A DNA stretch of 30,471 nucleotides from JBOFDP01 sp051647125. Its GTDB lineage: Bacteria > Bacteroidota > Bacteroidia > Chitinophagales > Chitinophagaceae. The stretch covers positions 1 through 30,471 of the forward strand of contig JBOFDP010000008.1 in NCBI GenBank assembly GCA_051647125.1, written 5' to 3'. Shown here in pieces: positions 15,587 to 23,897 of this stretch. Position 1 is the stretch's first letter; each line of letters starts with the position of its first letter. A program made the translations under genes and the position numbers. The notes beneath the pieces were generated by a model, which saw only the letters and a list, made by a program, of their open reading frames with translations, made no database searches and was not told where the DNA came from.

Positions 15587-16996
15587 TTATTTATAAATAA
15601 TAAGAGTATAAGCATTTAAAAATAAGGTATCTTTAGGCTTATTATCAATGATTATTTTTTCATTTTTGTCATAAAGCATAAACTTACTTACTGTACAAGT
15701 AAATTTATATTCATTATATCGTTCCAAATAAGCGACGCTTACCCAATTAGTTTGTAAAGTAGGAGATAAAGTTACACAATTATATTTAGGAATTATGGTT
15801 AATAAAGTTTTTAAATCTGTAATAAGGTCTTTGTCTCTAAGAGGTTTATTTATTAGGGAAATACTGAACACTGTAATACTTATAATTACTAAAAATAAAA
15901 ATAATTTAACCCATAGTTGGTATTTAAAATAAGAGGGTAAAATATTTTTATTAATCAAATATCCAAATCCTAATACAAAATAGGGGGCTGAAGAAACAAA
16001 ATAAAATGACGCTTGTTTATAGCTTATTGCTATTGGCAAAGAGGCAGACAAACCAACTAAAAACCATAATAAGGCTTCTTTGTTGTTTTTGATTTGAATA
16101 GAAGATTTTTTTATAAATAAAAATAGAATAAGAATAATTGTTGGAAATAATAATATATCCTTAGCAATACTTAACCAAATAGAAAAATGACCTAAATAAG
16201 ATTCTATACCTGATATTCTTTGTCCTGTTAGCGAAGCTATAACTTGCTGATGAATATAATTAGTAAAATATATAGATGCATTTTTATTTTGTAACAAGAG
16301 AGCAATAAACATTAAAATAATAAATATCTGTAGAAAGATATACAAAAAGATTTTTTTAAACTTAATATTGCGATAAACTATCCAATACCAAAAACAAAAA
16401 GCCAAAGGAAAAAATGCGATAAATCCCTTTGTCATTAAAGCACAAATAGTACATATGGTAGATAATAGAAAATATAAAATAGTTTGTTTTTTATTTTTGC
16501 TTTGTAACATTAAAATTTGCATCCAAATAGACAAAAGACAAAATATACTTAATAAATTATCCAATAAATTTACATTTCCCCAATAATTGATAGTTGACAT
16601 TGTAAATCCTAAAAAAAAAGTAATTCTTATGTCATGCTTTTCCTTAAATGTAGTATTTGTATAAGCCACTTTCTTTATTATAAATAAAAGAATACACAGT
16701 AAACCCACAGACCAGAATTTTTCTATTAAATAGGAATCTCCAAAAAAATAAAAAAAAGTACTTTGTATCCAAAAAAATAAAGGTGGATGTTCTGTAAAGA
16801 TAGGAAATACAAGATCTGTATAATATAAATTCCAGAAAGTTCCTTTTCCATTTGCTAAGTTACGAGATATAGCCGCATAAGTAATACCATCAAAAAACAT
16901 TCCTTCTCCGAATAAAAAAGGCAGAAAGAACATTAAAATAAACGTAACTAATAACAATGTCCAAACATTACACTTATCCTCTATCCATTTTATCAT
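15587..16996 (-). CDS. GT39/ArnT-like membrane glycosyltransferase
   Basis: A 469-residue GT-C fold enzyme with about 10-12 helices. The first periplasmic loop carries the catalytic-type Asp in MFFDGITYAAISRNLANGKG (D36), and EHPPLFFW follows at 69-76, both typical of the PMT_2/ArnT group. These enzymes use a polyprenyl-phosphate sugar to modify lipid A, glycans or proteins on the outer face of the inner membrane. The short C-terminal soluble part (about 390-469) is unlike the large domain of full ArnT, so the acceptor is uncertain. Gene order with the flippase supports a surface-glycan role. Confidence 0.83.
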   Translation of the reverse strand: MIKWIEDKCNVWTLLLVTFILMFFLPFLFGEGMFFDGITYAAISRNLANGKGTFWNLYYTDLVFPIFTEHPPLFFWIQSTFFYFFGDSYLIEKFWSVGLLCILLFIIKKVAYTNTTFKEKHDIRITFFLGFTMSTINYWGNVNLLDNLLSIFCLLSIWMQILMLQSKNKKQTILYFLLSTICTICALMTKGFIAFFPLAFCFWYWIVYRNIKFKKIFLYIFLQIFIILMFIALLLQNKNASIYFTNYIHQQVIASLTGQRISGIESYLGHFSIWLSIAKDILLFPTIILILFLFIKKSSIQIKNNKEALLWFLVGLSASLPIAISYKQASFYFVSSAPYFVLGFGYLINKNILPSYFKYQLWVKLFLFLVIISITVFSISLINKPLRDKDLITDLKTLLTIIPKYNCVTLSPTLQTNWVSVAYLERYNEYKFTCTVSKFMLYDKNEKIIIDNKPKDTLFLNAYTLIIYK

Positions 16997-17029
16997 AAGG
17001 CTATTTATTCGTGTTTATTAAATTATACT

Positions 17030-18190
17030 TTATTGAAAAGCTTTATAAAGAATTTGCTTTTGTTTTCTTCTATAATTCTGATCATATTGATTAATCAAAC
17101 TAAACCCTGTTGTAAGCATACCTTGTTTTTTCTTAATAGTACCTTTTTCTAATACCATAAATGTAAATGGCGATCTAGCAATAGTAATCAACGTAATATC
17201 ATCCATTACTAAACCATGATTTAAAGGAATATGATATTCCTTTAAATAACCTACTACAGTAGAAGCATTAGAACCTACAATATAAAAAGGGAAAGATCCG
17301 ATTTTTCGTAAAGAATCTATCTCTTGTAGAGGAAGACTTCTCCATCCCAAATAATTCATTACAAAAAATAGATACACCGTATCCATATTTAAAATGGTAT
17401 CTGTTACATTCCGATTATTTAGATCAGAAAGAGAAAACTCGGAGATACCACCGTCAACTACATTTTTCTGTGTAGGAATAATCTTGTCTTCACGAGATAT
17501 AAATACATACGTACTATCAAAATCTTCTGGAAAATTATCTGCCGAAAAATGTATTTCCTTTCCCTGTTTATTATATATAAATTCTATTGCCAAACTATCT
17601 TTTTGGGCTAAGTGATAGGATCCTAATGCCGTAGTAATATTAGTTCCCTTCTTAAATGACATACAATCCACATAAGGTAAAAAAAGATATGAAAATAATT
17701 GTATAAATATTCCAAACAAACTTACCAAAACTACATATTTCAAGGCTTTTAAAATAGGTAGTTTTTGAGAATTCTTATATTCTATAAAAAAAAGTATGCC
17801 CAACAATCCTATAAGCACAATATCCTTTATAAAAGACATTTTAGCTTGTAAGGGAAAACAATTACCCATACAACCACATTCTTTAATAGCACCTGTTTCG
17901 GTAGCATATCCTGTAAATAATAAAAAAAATAGTAAAAAAATAGCATATGCCCATTTGGTAAAAAACCTGTACCAGCCAAACAACATATTAAACCCTAACA
18001 ACAATTCTATTGTGTTAAATATGACAGACAAAAGAAATAAATAAGTAACTGAAATTTGTATGTGTAGCAGCTCTATCACTTCTTGCATTTTATATGCCAA
18101 TCCAAGAGGATCATTCATCTTAAATAATGCCGATATAATAAATACTATACCTAAAATAATCTCAATAATATGTATACATGTTTTTCTCAT
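17030..18190 (-). CDS. BT_3928 family DoxX/MauE-like membrane protein
   Basis: A 386-residue protein with four N-terminal helices of the DoxX/MauE type (about 7-150) and a periplasmic C-terminal half (about 180-386). FKMNDPLGLAYKMQEVIE and the cysteine cluster ECGCMGNCF (C105, C107, C111) are family hallmarks. MauE relatives help to form or move disulfides. The C-terminal half has a pattern suggestive of a thioredoxin-like fold (KIGSFPFYIVGSNAST and SPFTFMVLEKGTIKKKQG) but no CxxC, so any redox role would rest on the membrane cysteines. It is cotranscribed with DUF1599, 4 bases upstream. In Bacteroidota these two genes often sit together. Confidence 0.82.
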   Translation of the reverse strand: MRKTCIHIIEIILGIVFIISALFKMNDPLGLAYKMQEVIELLHIQISVTYLFLLSVIFNTIELLLGFNMLFGWYRFFTKWAYAIFLLFFLLFTGYATETGAIKECGCMGNCFPLQAKMSFIKDIVLIGLLGILFFIEYKNSQKLPILKALKYVVLVSLFGIFIQLFSYLFLPYVDCMSFKKGTNITTALGSYHLAQKDSLAIEFIYNKQGKEIHFSADNFPEDFDSTYVFISREDKIIPTQKNVVDGGISEFSLSDLNNRNVTDTILNMDTVYLFFVMNYLGWRSLPLQEIDSLRKIGSFPFYIVGSNASTVVGYLKEYHIPLNHGLVMDDITLITIARSPFTFMVLEKGTIKKKQGMLTTGFSLINQYDQNYRRKQKQILYKAFQ

Positions 18191-18194
18191 AATT

Positions 18195-18749
18195 TTATAA
18201 TAATATTATAGCAAAAATAGCATAATTTAAAATATCATAATAATTAGCCTCTAATCCTTCACTAATAAGTGTTTGTCCATTAGATTGTAAAATTTGTTTC
18301 ATACGGTATATTTTCATTAAAATAAGATCTACAAAACTTTCTTGAGACATATTGCGCCAAGCCTCTCCATAATCATGATTTTTACATAACATAAGTTCAT
18401 ATGCCAAGTGCATGCGTTTCTCATATAAAGATAATATTTCCGGAGAAGAAAGCTCTTGGGTAAGTATTTCCTTTTCAATAGGAGGAAGTTCTAATTGTAA
18501 AAGTCCTATAATAGCATAATTGACAATCGCTATCCAGGCATCACTAATACGTTCATTTACACACTGCTTTTTTTTTGCTTGAATAGTACGTATTCGTTGT
18601 GCTTTTATGAAAATTTGGTCTACCAAAGAGATAGTACGCATCACACGCCATGCTGTACCATAATCCATTGTCTTTTTTTGAAAAATATCTTTACAAATAG
18701 CAATAGTTTCAAAATATTGTTTCTTCGTAATTTCTTGAGGAGTAATCAT
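18195..18749 (-). CDS. DUF1599 (Nmad1) family protein, duplicated domain
   Basis: A 184-residue soluble all-helical protein made of two tandem copies of one motif. The first (about 15-85) has KKTMDYGTAWRVMR, VDQIFIKAQRIRTIQ and ISDAWIAIVNYAIIG. The second (about 112-183) has CKNHDYGEAWRNMS, VDLILMKIYRMKQI and LEANYYDILNYAIFA. The repeated DYGxAWR and DxxNYA elements recall the helical MazG-like nucleotide-binding group. The family was renamed nucleotide modification associated domain 1, but its activity is not settled. The ATG at 18749 is preferred. The 76-residue ORF starting at 19002 ends 22 bases upstream. Confidence 0.82.
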   Translation of the reverse strand: MITPQEITKKQYFETIAICKDIFQKKTMDYGTAWRVMRTISLVDQIFIKAQRIRTIQAKKKQCVNERISDAWIAIVNYAIIGLLQLELPPIEKEILTQELSSPEILSLYEKRMHLAYELMLCKNHDYGEAWRNMSQESFVDLILMKIYRMKQILQSNGQTLISEGLEANYYDILNYAIFAIILL

Positions 18750-18771
18750 AAAATTGTTTTATTAAAATTAG

Positions 18772-19002
18772 TTAAAATAAAGATTGTTGTTGAGATGAGT
18801 GAATCTTTACAGAAGTGAATCTTAAGGGTTTTTTAGGTATAATAGAAATATTTTCTTGATTTTTCAGAAAGTCTCTTAATTTTTTATCAGTCCAAGATAT
18901 TTGTAATTTGGATTTAATTTCTTTAATTGTATATGCTCCTTTTTCCAGTAAATCAAAAATTTGTTCCTTAGTATCAATTATTTGAATATTGTTGTCTATC
19001 AT
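18772..19002 (-). CDS. Small unknown protein, possibly winged-helix
   Basis: A 76-residue ORF that I do not recognise. The pattern KEQIFDLLEKGAYTIKEIKSKL, then KLRDFLKNQENI and IPKKPLRFTSVKI, resembles a small winged helix-turn-helix: helix, helix, recognition helix, beta wing. There is no signal peptide or membrane segment. It lies just downstream of the Mrr-like remnant, and its frame stays open upstream of the ATG to a TGA near 19032, so it could be the surviving tail of that broken gene. It could also be a genuine regulator or a leader gene for the DUF1599 operon. Confidence 0.45.
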   Translation of the reverse strand: MIDNNIQIIDTKEQIFDLLEKGAYTIKEIKSKLQISWTDKKLRDFLKNQENISIIPKKPLRFTSVKIHSSQQQSLF

Positions 19003-19241
19003 ATTATTAAGAGGTGCTAATCTCTTTTCCCCTCAATATCTACAGGAATAGCTCCTTTTTTGTTCAAGATACTCTATTATAAAGTTTTGTCTGTACTACA
19101 ACTGGGTATCCTCTCGGCTTTATCTTCTTCTGACAGTTTTAAAAAATCTGCAAGATAATTCATAGTTTCATTAAAGGAATATTTTTTTTCGTCAGCAACA
19201 TACTTAAGAAAAGGATAAAAAAAATGTTTGAAAACAGCGAA
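19003..19241 (-). pseudogene. Degraded Mrr-type restriction endonuclease N-terminal domain
   Basis: On the minus strand from 19241 one frame reads FAVFKHFFYPFLKYVADE, then YSFNETMNYLADFLKLSEED and KAERIPS before a stop at 19077-19079. This matches the Mrr N-terminal winged-helix domain, whose members have EFFxPVLxxL, a helical segment, LSEEDxxELxPSG and then FxNRVGWAxxYLKKAG. The expected continuation is found scattered over other frames: LYNRVS followed by a stop in one, YLEQK in another and KKGAIPVDIEGK in the third. Several frameshifts and stops are needed, and no start codon precedes the first part in frame. The nuclease domain is absent. I infer a decayed Mrr-family gene. The call rests on memory of the family pattern. 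Confidence 0.6.
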
Positions 19242-19342
19242 CTACCATAATTATTTATTTTTTTAAAATCACATTTTCAACTATTGTTTAGTAAAATACT
19301 GGATATCGTTCATCTCCAAAATATTTTAGAGCTACAAAGATA

Positions 19343-19375
19343 AAAAAAGTAGGATTTTTGAAGTCCTACTTTTTT
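19343..19375. terminator. Terminator hairpin after the FKBP gene
   Basis: Perfect 12-base arms AAAAAAGTAGGA (19343-19354) and TCCTACTTTTTT (19364-19375) with a 9-base loop. Read on the minus strand it ends in a T run and lies 24 bases past the FKBP stop codon. Confidence 0.8.
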
Positions 19376-19399
19376 ATAGATTAAAACTACAAAGCTATA

Positions 19400-20299
19400 T
19401 TATTGGGCAGGTTGTACTTGTGTAGGAGGAGCAGTAGGAGCAGGTATGTCTTTTATATCTTCAAGGATAAGTTCAAATACCAAATTGCTAAATGCAGGAA
19501 TCTTATCTCCCGCACCTTTGTCTCCATATCCTAACATAGCAGGAATATATACCCGAATGTGATCTCCTTTTTTCATAGTAGTTACTGCATAATCAAAACC
19601 TTCCACTGCTTGATGACTCCTAGTTTGAAATTCATAGCTAGGTTTTTTAGTATCATCCATATTTTGATCAAATATTGTGGTATCTCCCAATACATTGCCT
19701 TTATAACGTACTTTTACTTTTTTAGGAGTCTCATCGCCCACAATATTCCCTTTTCCATCAGCAAGCTTTTCTATATATACACCATTTAGGTGCTTCACAG
19801 CATTAATATTTTTTTGTGTCAAATAAGCAGAAATTTGTTCGTCTTCTTTAGCTTTAAGTGGAGCCATTTCTTTCTCCCTATCTGCATCTACTTTTGTCAA
19901 ATTATCAAATACATCCAATACTTTTACTTGAGTTTTCATCATACCTCCTTTATATTTTTGTACAAATGGAGGCACAGAAGGATTTTTTGCTAAAATAGAA
20001 TCTACAGGAATAGCCAATTCTACCATATCTCCACCTTGCACCCCCAAAAACATTTCTCCTAAGTTAGCTTGTGGCATATACATTGCTATAGCACTTTCTT
20101 CTTGTAGAAGAGAATCCTCTATATATTGTTTTACCTTAATTTTCACAAAAGAAGTTGTCTTTACTTTAGTAGTATCCGTATGTTTCCCTTTAGTTACCTT
20201 ATAAAGTACACCATCTTTTGTTGTTTGGTATTTAGACCCACAAGAGACAAGGCTAATCATTGCAACAACTACAGCTAACAAAAAAATAATTTTTTTCAT
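19400..20299 (-). CDS. FKBP-type peptidyl-prolyl isomerase lipoprotein
   Basis: A 299-residue lipoprotein. The signal peptide ends in the lipobox LVSC with the lipidated C20. A C-terminal FKBP domain (about 185-283) shows KKVKVRYKGNVLGDTTIFDQ, VEGFDYAVTTMKKGDHIRVYIPAMLGYG and the closing strand LVFELILEDI. These are the usual active-site segments, with GYGDKGAGDKIPAFSNL as the flap. Residues 25-150 contain a diverged region (for example LGEMFLGVQGGDMVELAIP) that may be a second, inactive FKBP-like domain, giving a chaperone-like layout. The likely role is folding of periplasmic or outer-membrane proteins. The tail is rich in Pro, Thr and Gln. It is a single-gene unit with its own terminator. 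Confidence 0.9.
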   Translation of the reverse strand: MKKIIFLLAVVVAMISLVSCGSKYQTTKDGVLYKVTKGKHTDTTKVKTTSFVKIKVKQYIEDSLLQEESAIAMYMPQANLGEMFLGVQGGDMVELAIPVDSILAKNPSVPPFVQKYKGGMMKTQVKVLDVFDNLTKVDADREKEMAPLKAKEDEQISAYLTQKNINAVKHLNGVYIEKLADGKGNIVGDETPKKVKVRYKGNVLGDTTIFDQNMDDTKKPSYEFQTRSHQAVEGFDYAVTTMKKGDHIRVYIPAMLGYGDKGAGDKIPAFSNLVFELILEDIKDIPAPTAPPTQVQPAQ

Positions 20300-20326
20300 A
20301 ATTTAGATAATTTTTAATATTTTTTA

Positions 20327-20360
20327 AAATTGATTTATTACTTTATAAATTGATTTATTA
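20327..20360. repeat. 14-bp direct repeat with 20-base period
   Basis: AAATTGATTTATTA occurs at 20327-20340 and again at 20347-20360, in the leader of the FKBP gene. It could be an operator pair or chance in A/T-rich DNA. Confidence 0.4.
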
Positions 20361-20443
20361 TTATATTATTTTCTTCATGAACCCAAGAAATAAAATTTAA
20401 ATAAAATAAGAATTTTTCCATATTCTTTCTAAAATAATCTCGC

Positions 20444-20451
20444 CAAAACTA
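20444..20451 (-). promoter_or_regulatory. Candidate -7 box for the FKBP gene
   Basis: The minus strand reads TAGTTTTG, matching TAnnTTTG. It would give a leader of about 140 bases that contains the direct repeats at 20327-20360. No -33 box is clear. Confidence 0.3.
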
Positions 20452-20504
20452 CTAGATATTTTTAATTTCTAAAAATTTAATTTTTAAATATACCTTACTC
20501 TAAA

Positions 20505-20512
20505 TAAGTTTG
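20505..20512 (+). promoter_or_regulatory. Candidate -7 box for the IspF-Dut gene
   Basis: TAAGTTTG matches TAnnTTTG, 20 bases before the start codon at 20533. No -33 box is obvious. Confidence 0.35.
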
Positions 20513-20532
20513 TAGCATTTAAAACTTTTTTT

Positions 20533-21444
20533 ATGTATAAAATTGGCAGTGGTATAGACTTTCATCAACTCATAGAAAAAAGACCTTTTATTTTAGGTGG
20601 TATAGAAATTCCTTATCACAAAGGTCTACTAGGGCATAGTGATGCAGATGTTTTATTACATGCTATTGTAGATGCTTTATTGGGAGCATTGTCAATAGGA
20701 GATATAGGCACACATTTTCCTGATAATGATATGCAGTATAAGAATGCAGATAGCAAACTATTACTTCAACAATGCTATCAACTGATTACCCATAAAGGCT
20801 ATGAGGTAGTAAATATTGATGCTACTGTTTGTTTACAAAAACCAAAAATTATGCCTTTTATTGCTGAAATGAAAACCGCTATTAGAAAAATCCTAAATAT
20901 CCCAGTAGAAAATATTTCTATCAAAGCCACAACCACAGAAAAAATGGGATTCGTAGGCAGAGAGGAAGGCATAATGGCTATAGCAAATACTTTATTACAA
21001 ATCAAATCTTTACCTATAAAAATTATCAATACCACTACTTTTCCATTGCCACTCTATGCTAGTGCAGGTGCTTCCGGTATGGACTTACGAGCATACATAC
21101 AACAAGACCTACCATTAGCACCTATGCAAAGAATACTTATTCCCACAGGATTATTTATGGAAATACCACTAGGATATGAAGCACAAATACGAAGTAGAAG
21201 TGGATTAGCAATAAATGAAGGCATTATATGTCTTAATAGTCCCGGCACTATAGATGCCGATTATAGAGGAGAAATAAAAATTATTTTAATGAATACCTCT
21301 GAAAAAAATTTTACCATCCATCCAGGAGATAAGATAGCCCAAATAATAGTTCAAAAAATAGAACACGTACAATGGTTTCCGACCACGCAAATTAATAATA
21401 CGGAAAGACAAAAAAAAGGATTTGGACATACAGGATTACAATAA
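20533..21444 (+). CDS. IspF-dUTPase fusion protein
   Basis: A 303-residue protein with two complete enzymes in one frame. Residues 1-158 are IspF (2-C-methyl-D-erythritol 2,4-cyclodiphosphate synthase) with metal ligands D9, H11 and H43, GHSDADVLLHAIVDALLG, and ATTTEKMGFVGREEGI. Residues 160-303 are a trimeric dUTPase with its five motifs: ASGMDLRA (180-187), RSRSGLA (220-226), GTIDADYRGEI (238-248), HPGDKIAQ (263-270) and RQKKGFGHTG (292-301). The linker is only a few residues (about 155-162). No stop lies between the domains, and the first in-frame ATG in the dUTPase part is inside motif I, so the dUTPase has no start of its own. IspF makes the MEP-pathway cyclic intermediate. dUTPase keeps uracil out of DNA. 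I know of IspD-IspF fusions but not this one. Confidence 0.93.
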   Translation: MYKIGSGIDFHQLIEKRPFILGGIEIPYHKGLLGHSDADVLLHAIVDALLGALSIGDIGTHFPDNDMQYKNADSKLLLQQCYQLITHKGYEVVNIDATVCLQKPKIMPFIAEMKTAIRKILNIPVENISIKATTTEKMGFVGREEGIMAIANTLLQIKSLPIKIINTTTFPLPLYASAGASGMDLRAYIQQDLPLAPMQRILIPTGLFMEIPLGYEAQIRSRSGLAINEGIICLNSPGTIDADYRGEIKIILMNTSEKNFTIHPGDKIAQIIVQKIEHVQWFPTTQINNTERQKKGFGHTGLQ

Positions 21445-21459
21445 AATAATAGGTAATTT

Positions 21460-22320
21460 ATGAAATATATTATTCTTTCTCTGTGTTTTGTTATTCTCAT
21501 AAATAGCTGCACGTCTACACGAAATAAAGCCACAACTGTTTTAGAAAATACAACCTCTGATAGTATTGCCCCCAATACTCTAATATCAGTAGATACTATA
21601 GGGAAAGATTCCACGCAACAAACCCTACAAAAATATATACTCCCCAATATAATATCTTTTATAGATACTATACAAACTTTGTCTATAAAAGGAAACTTTG
21701 ATTATGCTACCTCAAATAAAAATTTTCAAGCCAATATTCATATTCGTATCCAAAAAGACTCTCTTATATGGATTTCTATCACCTACTTAGGATTTGAAAT
21801 TGCACGAATACTAGCTCAGCCTCATATAATACATATTTATAATAAGCTAAATGGAGAAATAGAATCTATGTCGTTTTCAGAATTTTTAGCTCAGCAACAT
21901 TTACCTCTCAATTTTTCTAACCCTTTTCAAATAATAGAAAATTTTCTTTTAGGGTCTTTTCTTGTCAAAGATATAGACTCCATACAACCTACTCCTATAA
22001 CTAATGAATATCTTTTATTTAAAACTACCTCACTATCCAATACCTCTATCCTAACAACCATCTCATGTAAACAAAAAACGTATTATCCTATTAGTATTCA
22101 AATACCTGAATTACTAAATTATATGCTTCAAATCAACTATGATGATTGGAGTTTTGTGCACCCAAATGGCTATTTCTCCTTATTAAGAAAATTATCTATT
22201 TACAATATTAAAAATACCCAAGAACCTATTATTGGATTAAATCTCCATCTCACGCAAGCTAATTTTAATAAAAAACTTACTTTTCCTTTCCCTATTAAAC
22301 AAAATTATTCCCAAAAATAA
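21460..22320 (+). CDS. DUF4292 family lipoprotein
   Basis: A 286-residue lipoprotein with signal peptide and lipobox LINSC (lipidated C17), then a Ser/Thr-rich spacer to about residue 60. The middle region LSIKGNFDYATSNKNFQANIHIRIQKDSLIWISI, quoted here as beta-strand blocks, is followed by FEIARILAQPHIIHIYNK and is typical of DUF4292, a Bacteroidota family related in shape to LolA/LolB-type lipoprotein carriers. A role in carrying lipoproteins or outer-membrane lipids is therefore possible but unproven. It starts 15 bases after the fused ispF-dut gene. dut followed by a DUF4292 gene is an arrangement I recall in this phylum. Confidence 0.78.
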   Translation: MKYIILSLCFVILINSCTSTRNKATTVLENTTSDSIAPNTLISVDTIGKDSTQQTLQKYILPNIISFIDTIQTLSIKGNFDYATSNKNFQANIHIRIQKDSLIWISITYLGFEIARILAQPHIIHIYNKLNGEIESMSFSEFLAQQHLPLNFSNPFQIIENFLLGSFLVKDIDSIQPTPITNEYLLFKTTSLSNTSILTTISCKQKTYYPISIQIPELLNYMLQINYDDWSFVHPNGYFSLLRKLSIYNIKNTQEPIIGLNLHLTQANFNKKLTFPFPIKQNYSQK

Positions 22321-22330
22321 TATAAAATAT

Positions 22331-22354
22331 TTCGTATTAGTTTATAAATACGAA
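22331..22354 (+). terminator. Short hairpin after the DUF4292 gene
   Basis: Arms TTCGTATT (22331-22338) and AATACGAA (22347-22354) flank an 8-base loop, 10 bases past the stop codon. There is no T run after it, so it may be a processing or stability stem rather than an intrinsic terminator. Confidence 0.35.
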
Positions 22355-22452
22355 TACACTATATCAATGTAAAAATTTCTTTTTATATAAAAACTATTCC
22401 TTTTATAAAATAATTTGTTTAATTTCCAAAAATTAAATAAAATAAAGTCAAT

Positions 22453-23889
22453 ATGAGAATAGTATTCTCTCTCCTTATTTCCTTAATATATACAATCGTC
22501 ATAGCACAAGACGATACTATTAGCCAAAATATCATTGTTATAAAAAAAGATACAATAGCTCATGATTTATCTTCTCAATCATGGATTCAACCCATTAAAT
22601 GGAAACTAAATAAAAATGGTGATAGATTTATAAAATTCGGAGGCTATATTGAAATACTGGCCACAGCCTGGCAAAATAATCCTCACACTACTATAGGTGC
22701 TCCTTTCGGACAATCTACTCCCAAACCTTACGACTATAACATAGGATTGCGTAGAGTAAGATTAAGTTTTAATGCTACTCTTAGTCCTAGATGGTCTTCA
22801 TTAATATGTTTTGGTGTCAATAATTTTTGGGCTACTCACTTTTCCAACAACTTTCCATCTAATCAAATATTAGATGCTTTAATACATTTTAAAGCATACA
22901 ACTGGCTACAGTTTTCTTTTGGCTTGTCACAAGACGCTTTCTCTAGAGTGAGTGGATATTCTCCAACCGGATCTATATTTGATGATAAAGGAGTAGCCCT
23001 GCCAGACGTAAATATTACAGATGACCTTCTTCGCCAATGGGGAATTTTTATTCATGGAAATATCAAACGATTTAATTATAGAACAAGTTTCACAAAACCT
23101 TTTCTCGTTACCGGCACAACAAACGTAATGCCTATTATAAAATTTGATAATAATGCTCATTTTGCCTATAATCCTTCTTCTATAGAAATGAAGGGGTATT
23201 TCACCTATAATTTTTGGGATATTGATCCATCAGATATTCAAGGAATTGCTTTGAAAACTAATCATTTAGGTAGAAAAAAAATTCTAACTATTGGAACAGG
23301 TATTATGTATCAATCTAAAGGTAGTGCCACAGGTACTATCATTACAACCGGTACTTCCATTGATTCTAGCTTGATTTATAATAATATTTTACATTTCTCA
23401 GCAGATTTTTTGCTTGATCTCCCTTTTAACAAATATCAAAATGATGTACTTACTATTTATAGTTTATACTTAAACTATAATTTTGGAAAAAACTATCTTA
23501 AAACAGGAAGTTTATATTCCTATTCACCCACTTATACAGATAACCATATTCAATCTGCTTCTTTGTATACAGGAAACACAGAACCTATATTGGGTACTGG
23601 ACATATTTGGCAAACACAAATAGCCTATTTATTTCCTAAAAAATGGTGGTTTAAAAATGCAGGACAAATACAATTAGGAACTTTTTATACTTTATTAAAT
23701 TTGCAAGCACTGAATAGCTTAATACATAAATTTGATGCTATTTTAAATTTTTATTTCACTTCAAATCTAAAATTTAGTTTAGTTTATAGTACTCGTCCTA
23801 TTTTTGGAGGTGTTAGTACTCACGATAATTATAAAAAACAAGATGGCAATAAAGGGCAACTTATTTTCCAAACACAAGTAAAGTTTTAA
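22453..23889 (+). CDS. Outer-membrane porin
   Basis: A 478-residue protein with a Sec signal (about 1-18, ending TIVIA before QDD) and a long beta-rich barrel. Alternating strands such as FIKFGGYIEILATAW, NIGLRRVRLSFNATLS and WLQFSFGLSQDAF resemble the phosphate-selective (O/P) porin-like families of Bacteroidota. The last residue is Phe in FQTQVKF, the usual signal for the BAM assembly machine. The tail NYKKQDGNKGQLIFQTQVKF is the closing strand of such porins. The solute is unknown. It stands 132 bases after the DUF4292 gene and converges on rarA with an 8-base gap. Confidence 0.82.
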   Translation: MRIVFSLLISLIYTIVIAQDDTISQNIIVIKKDTIAHDLSSQSWIQPIKWKLNKNGDRFIKFGGYIEILATAWQNNPHTTIGAPFGQSTPKPYDYNIGLRRVRLSFNATLSPRWSSLICFGVNNFWATHFSNNFPSNQILDALIHFKAYNWLQFSFGLSQDAFSRVSGYSPTGSIFDDKGVALPDVNITDDLLRQWGIFIHGNIKRFNYRTSFTKPFLVTGTTNVMPIIKFDNNAHFAYNPSSIEMKGYFTYNFWDIDPSDIQGIALKTNHLGRKKILTIGTGIMYQSKGSATGTIITTGTSIDSSLIYNNILHFSADFLLDLPFNKYQNDVLTIYSLYLNYNFGKNYLKTGSLYSYSPTYTDNHIQSASLYTGNTEPILGTGHIWQTQIAYLFPKKWWFKNAGQIQLGTFYTLLNLQALNSLIHKFDAILNFYFTSNLKFSLVYSTRPIFGGVSTHDNYKKQDGNKGQLIFQTQVKF

Positions 23890-23897
23890 ATATATAA

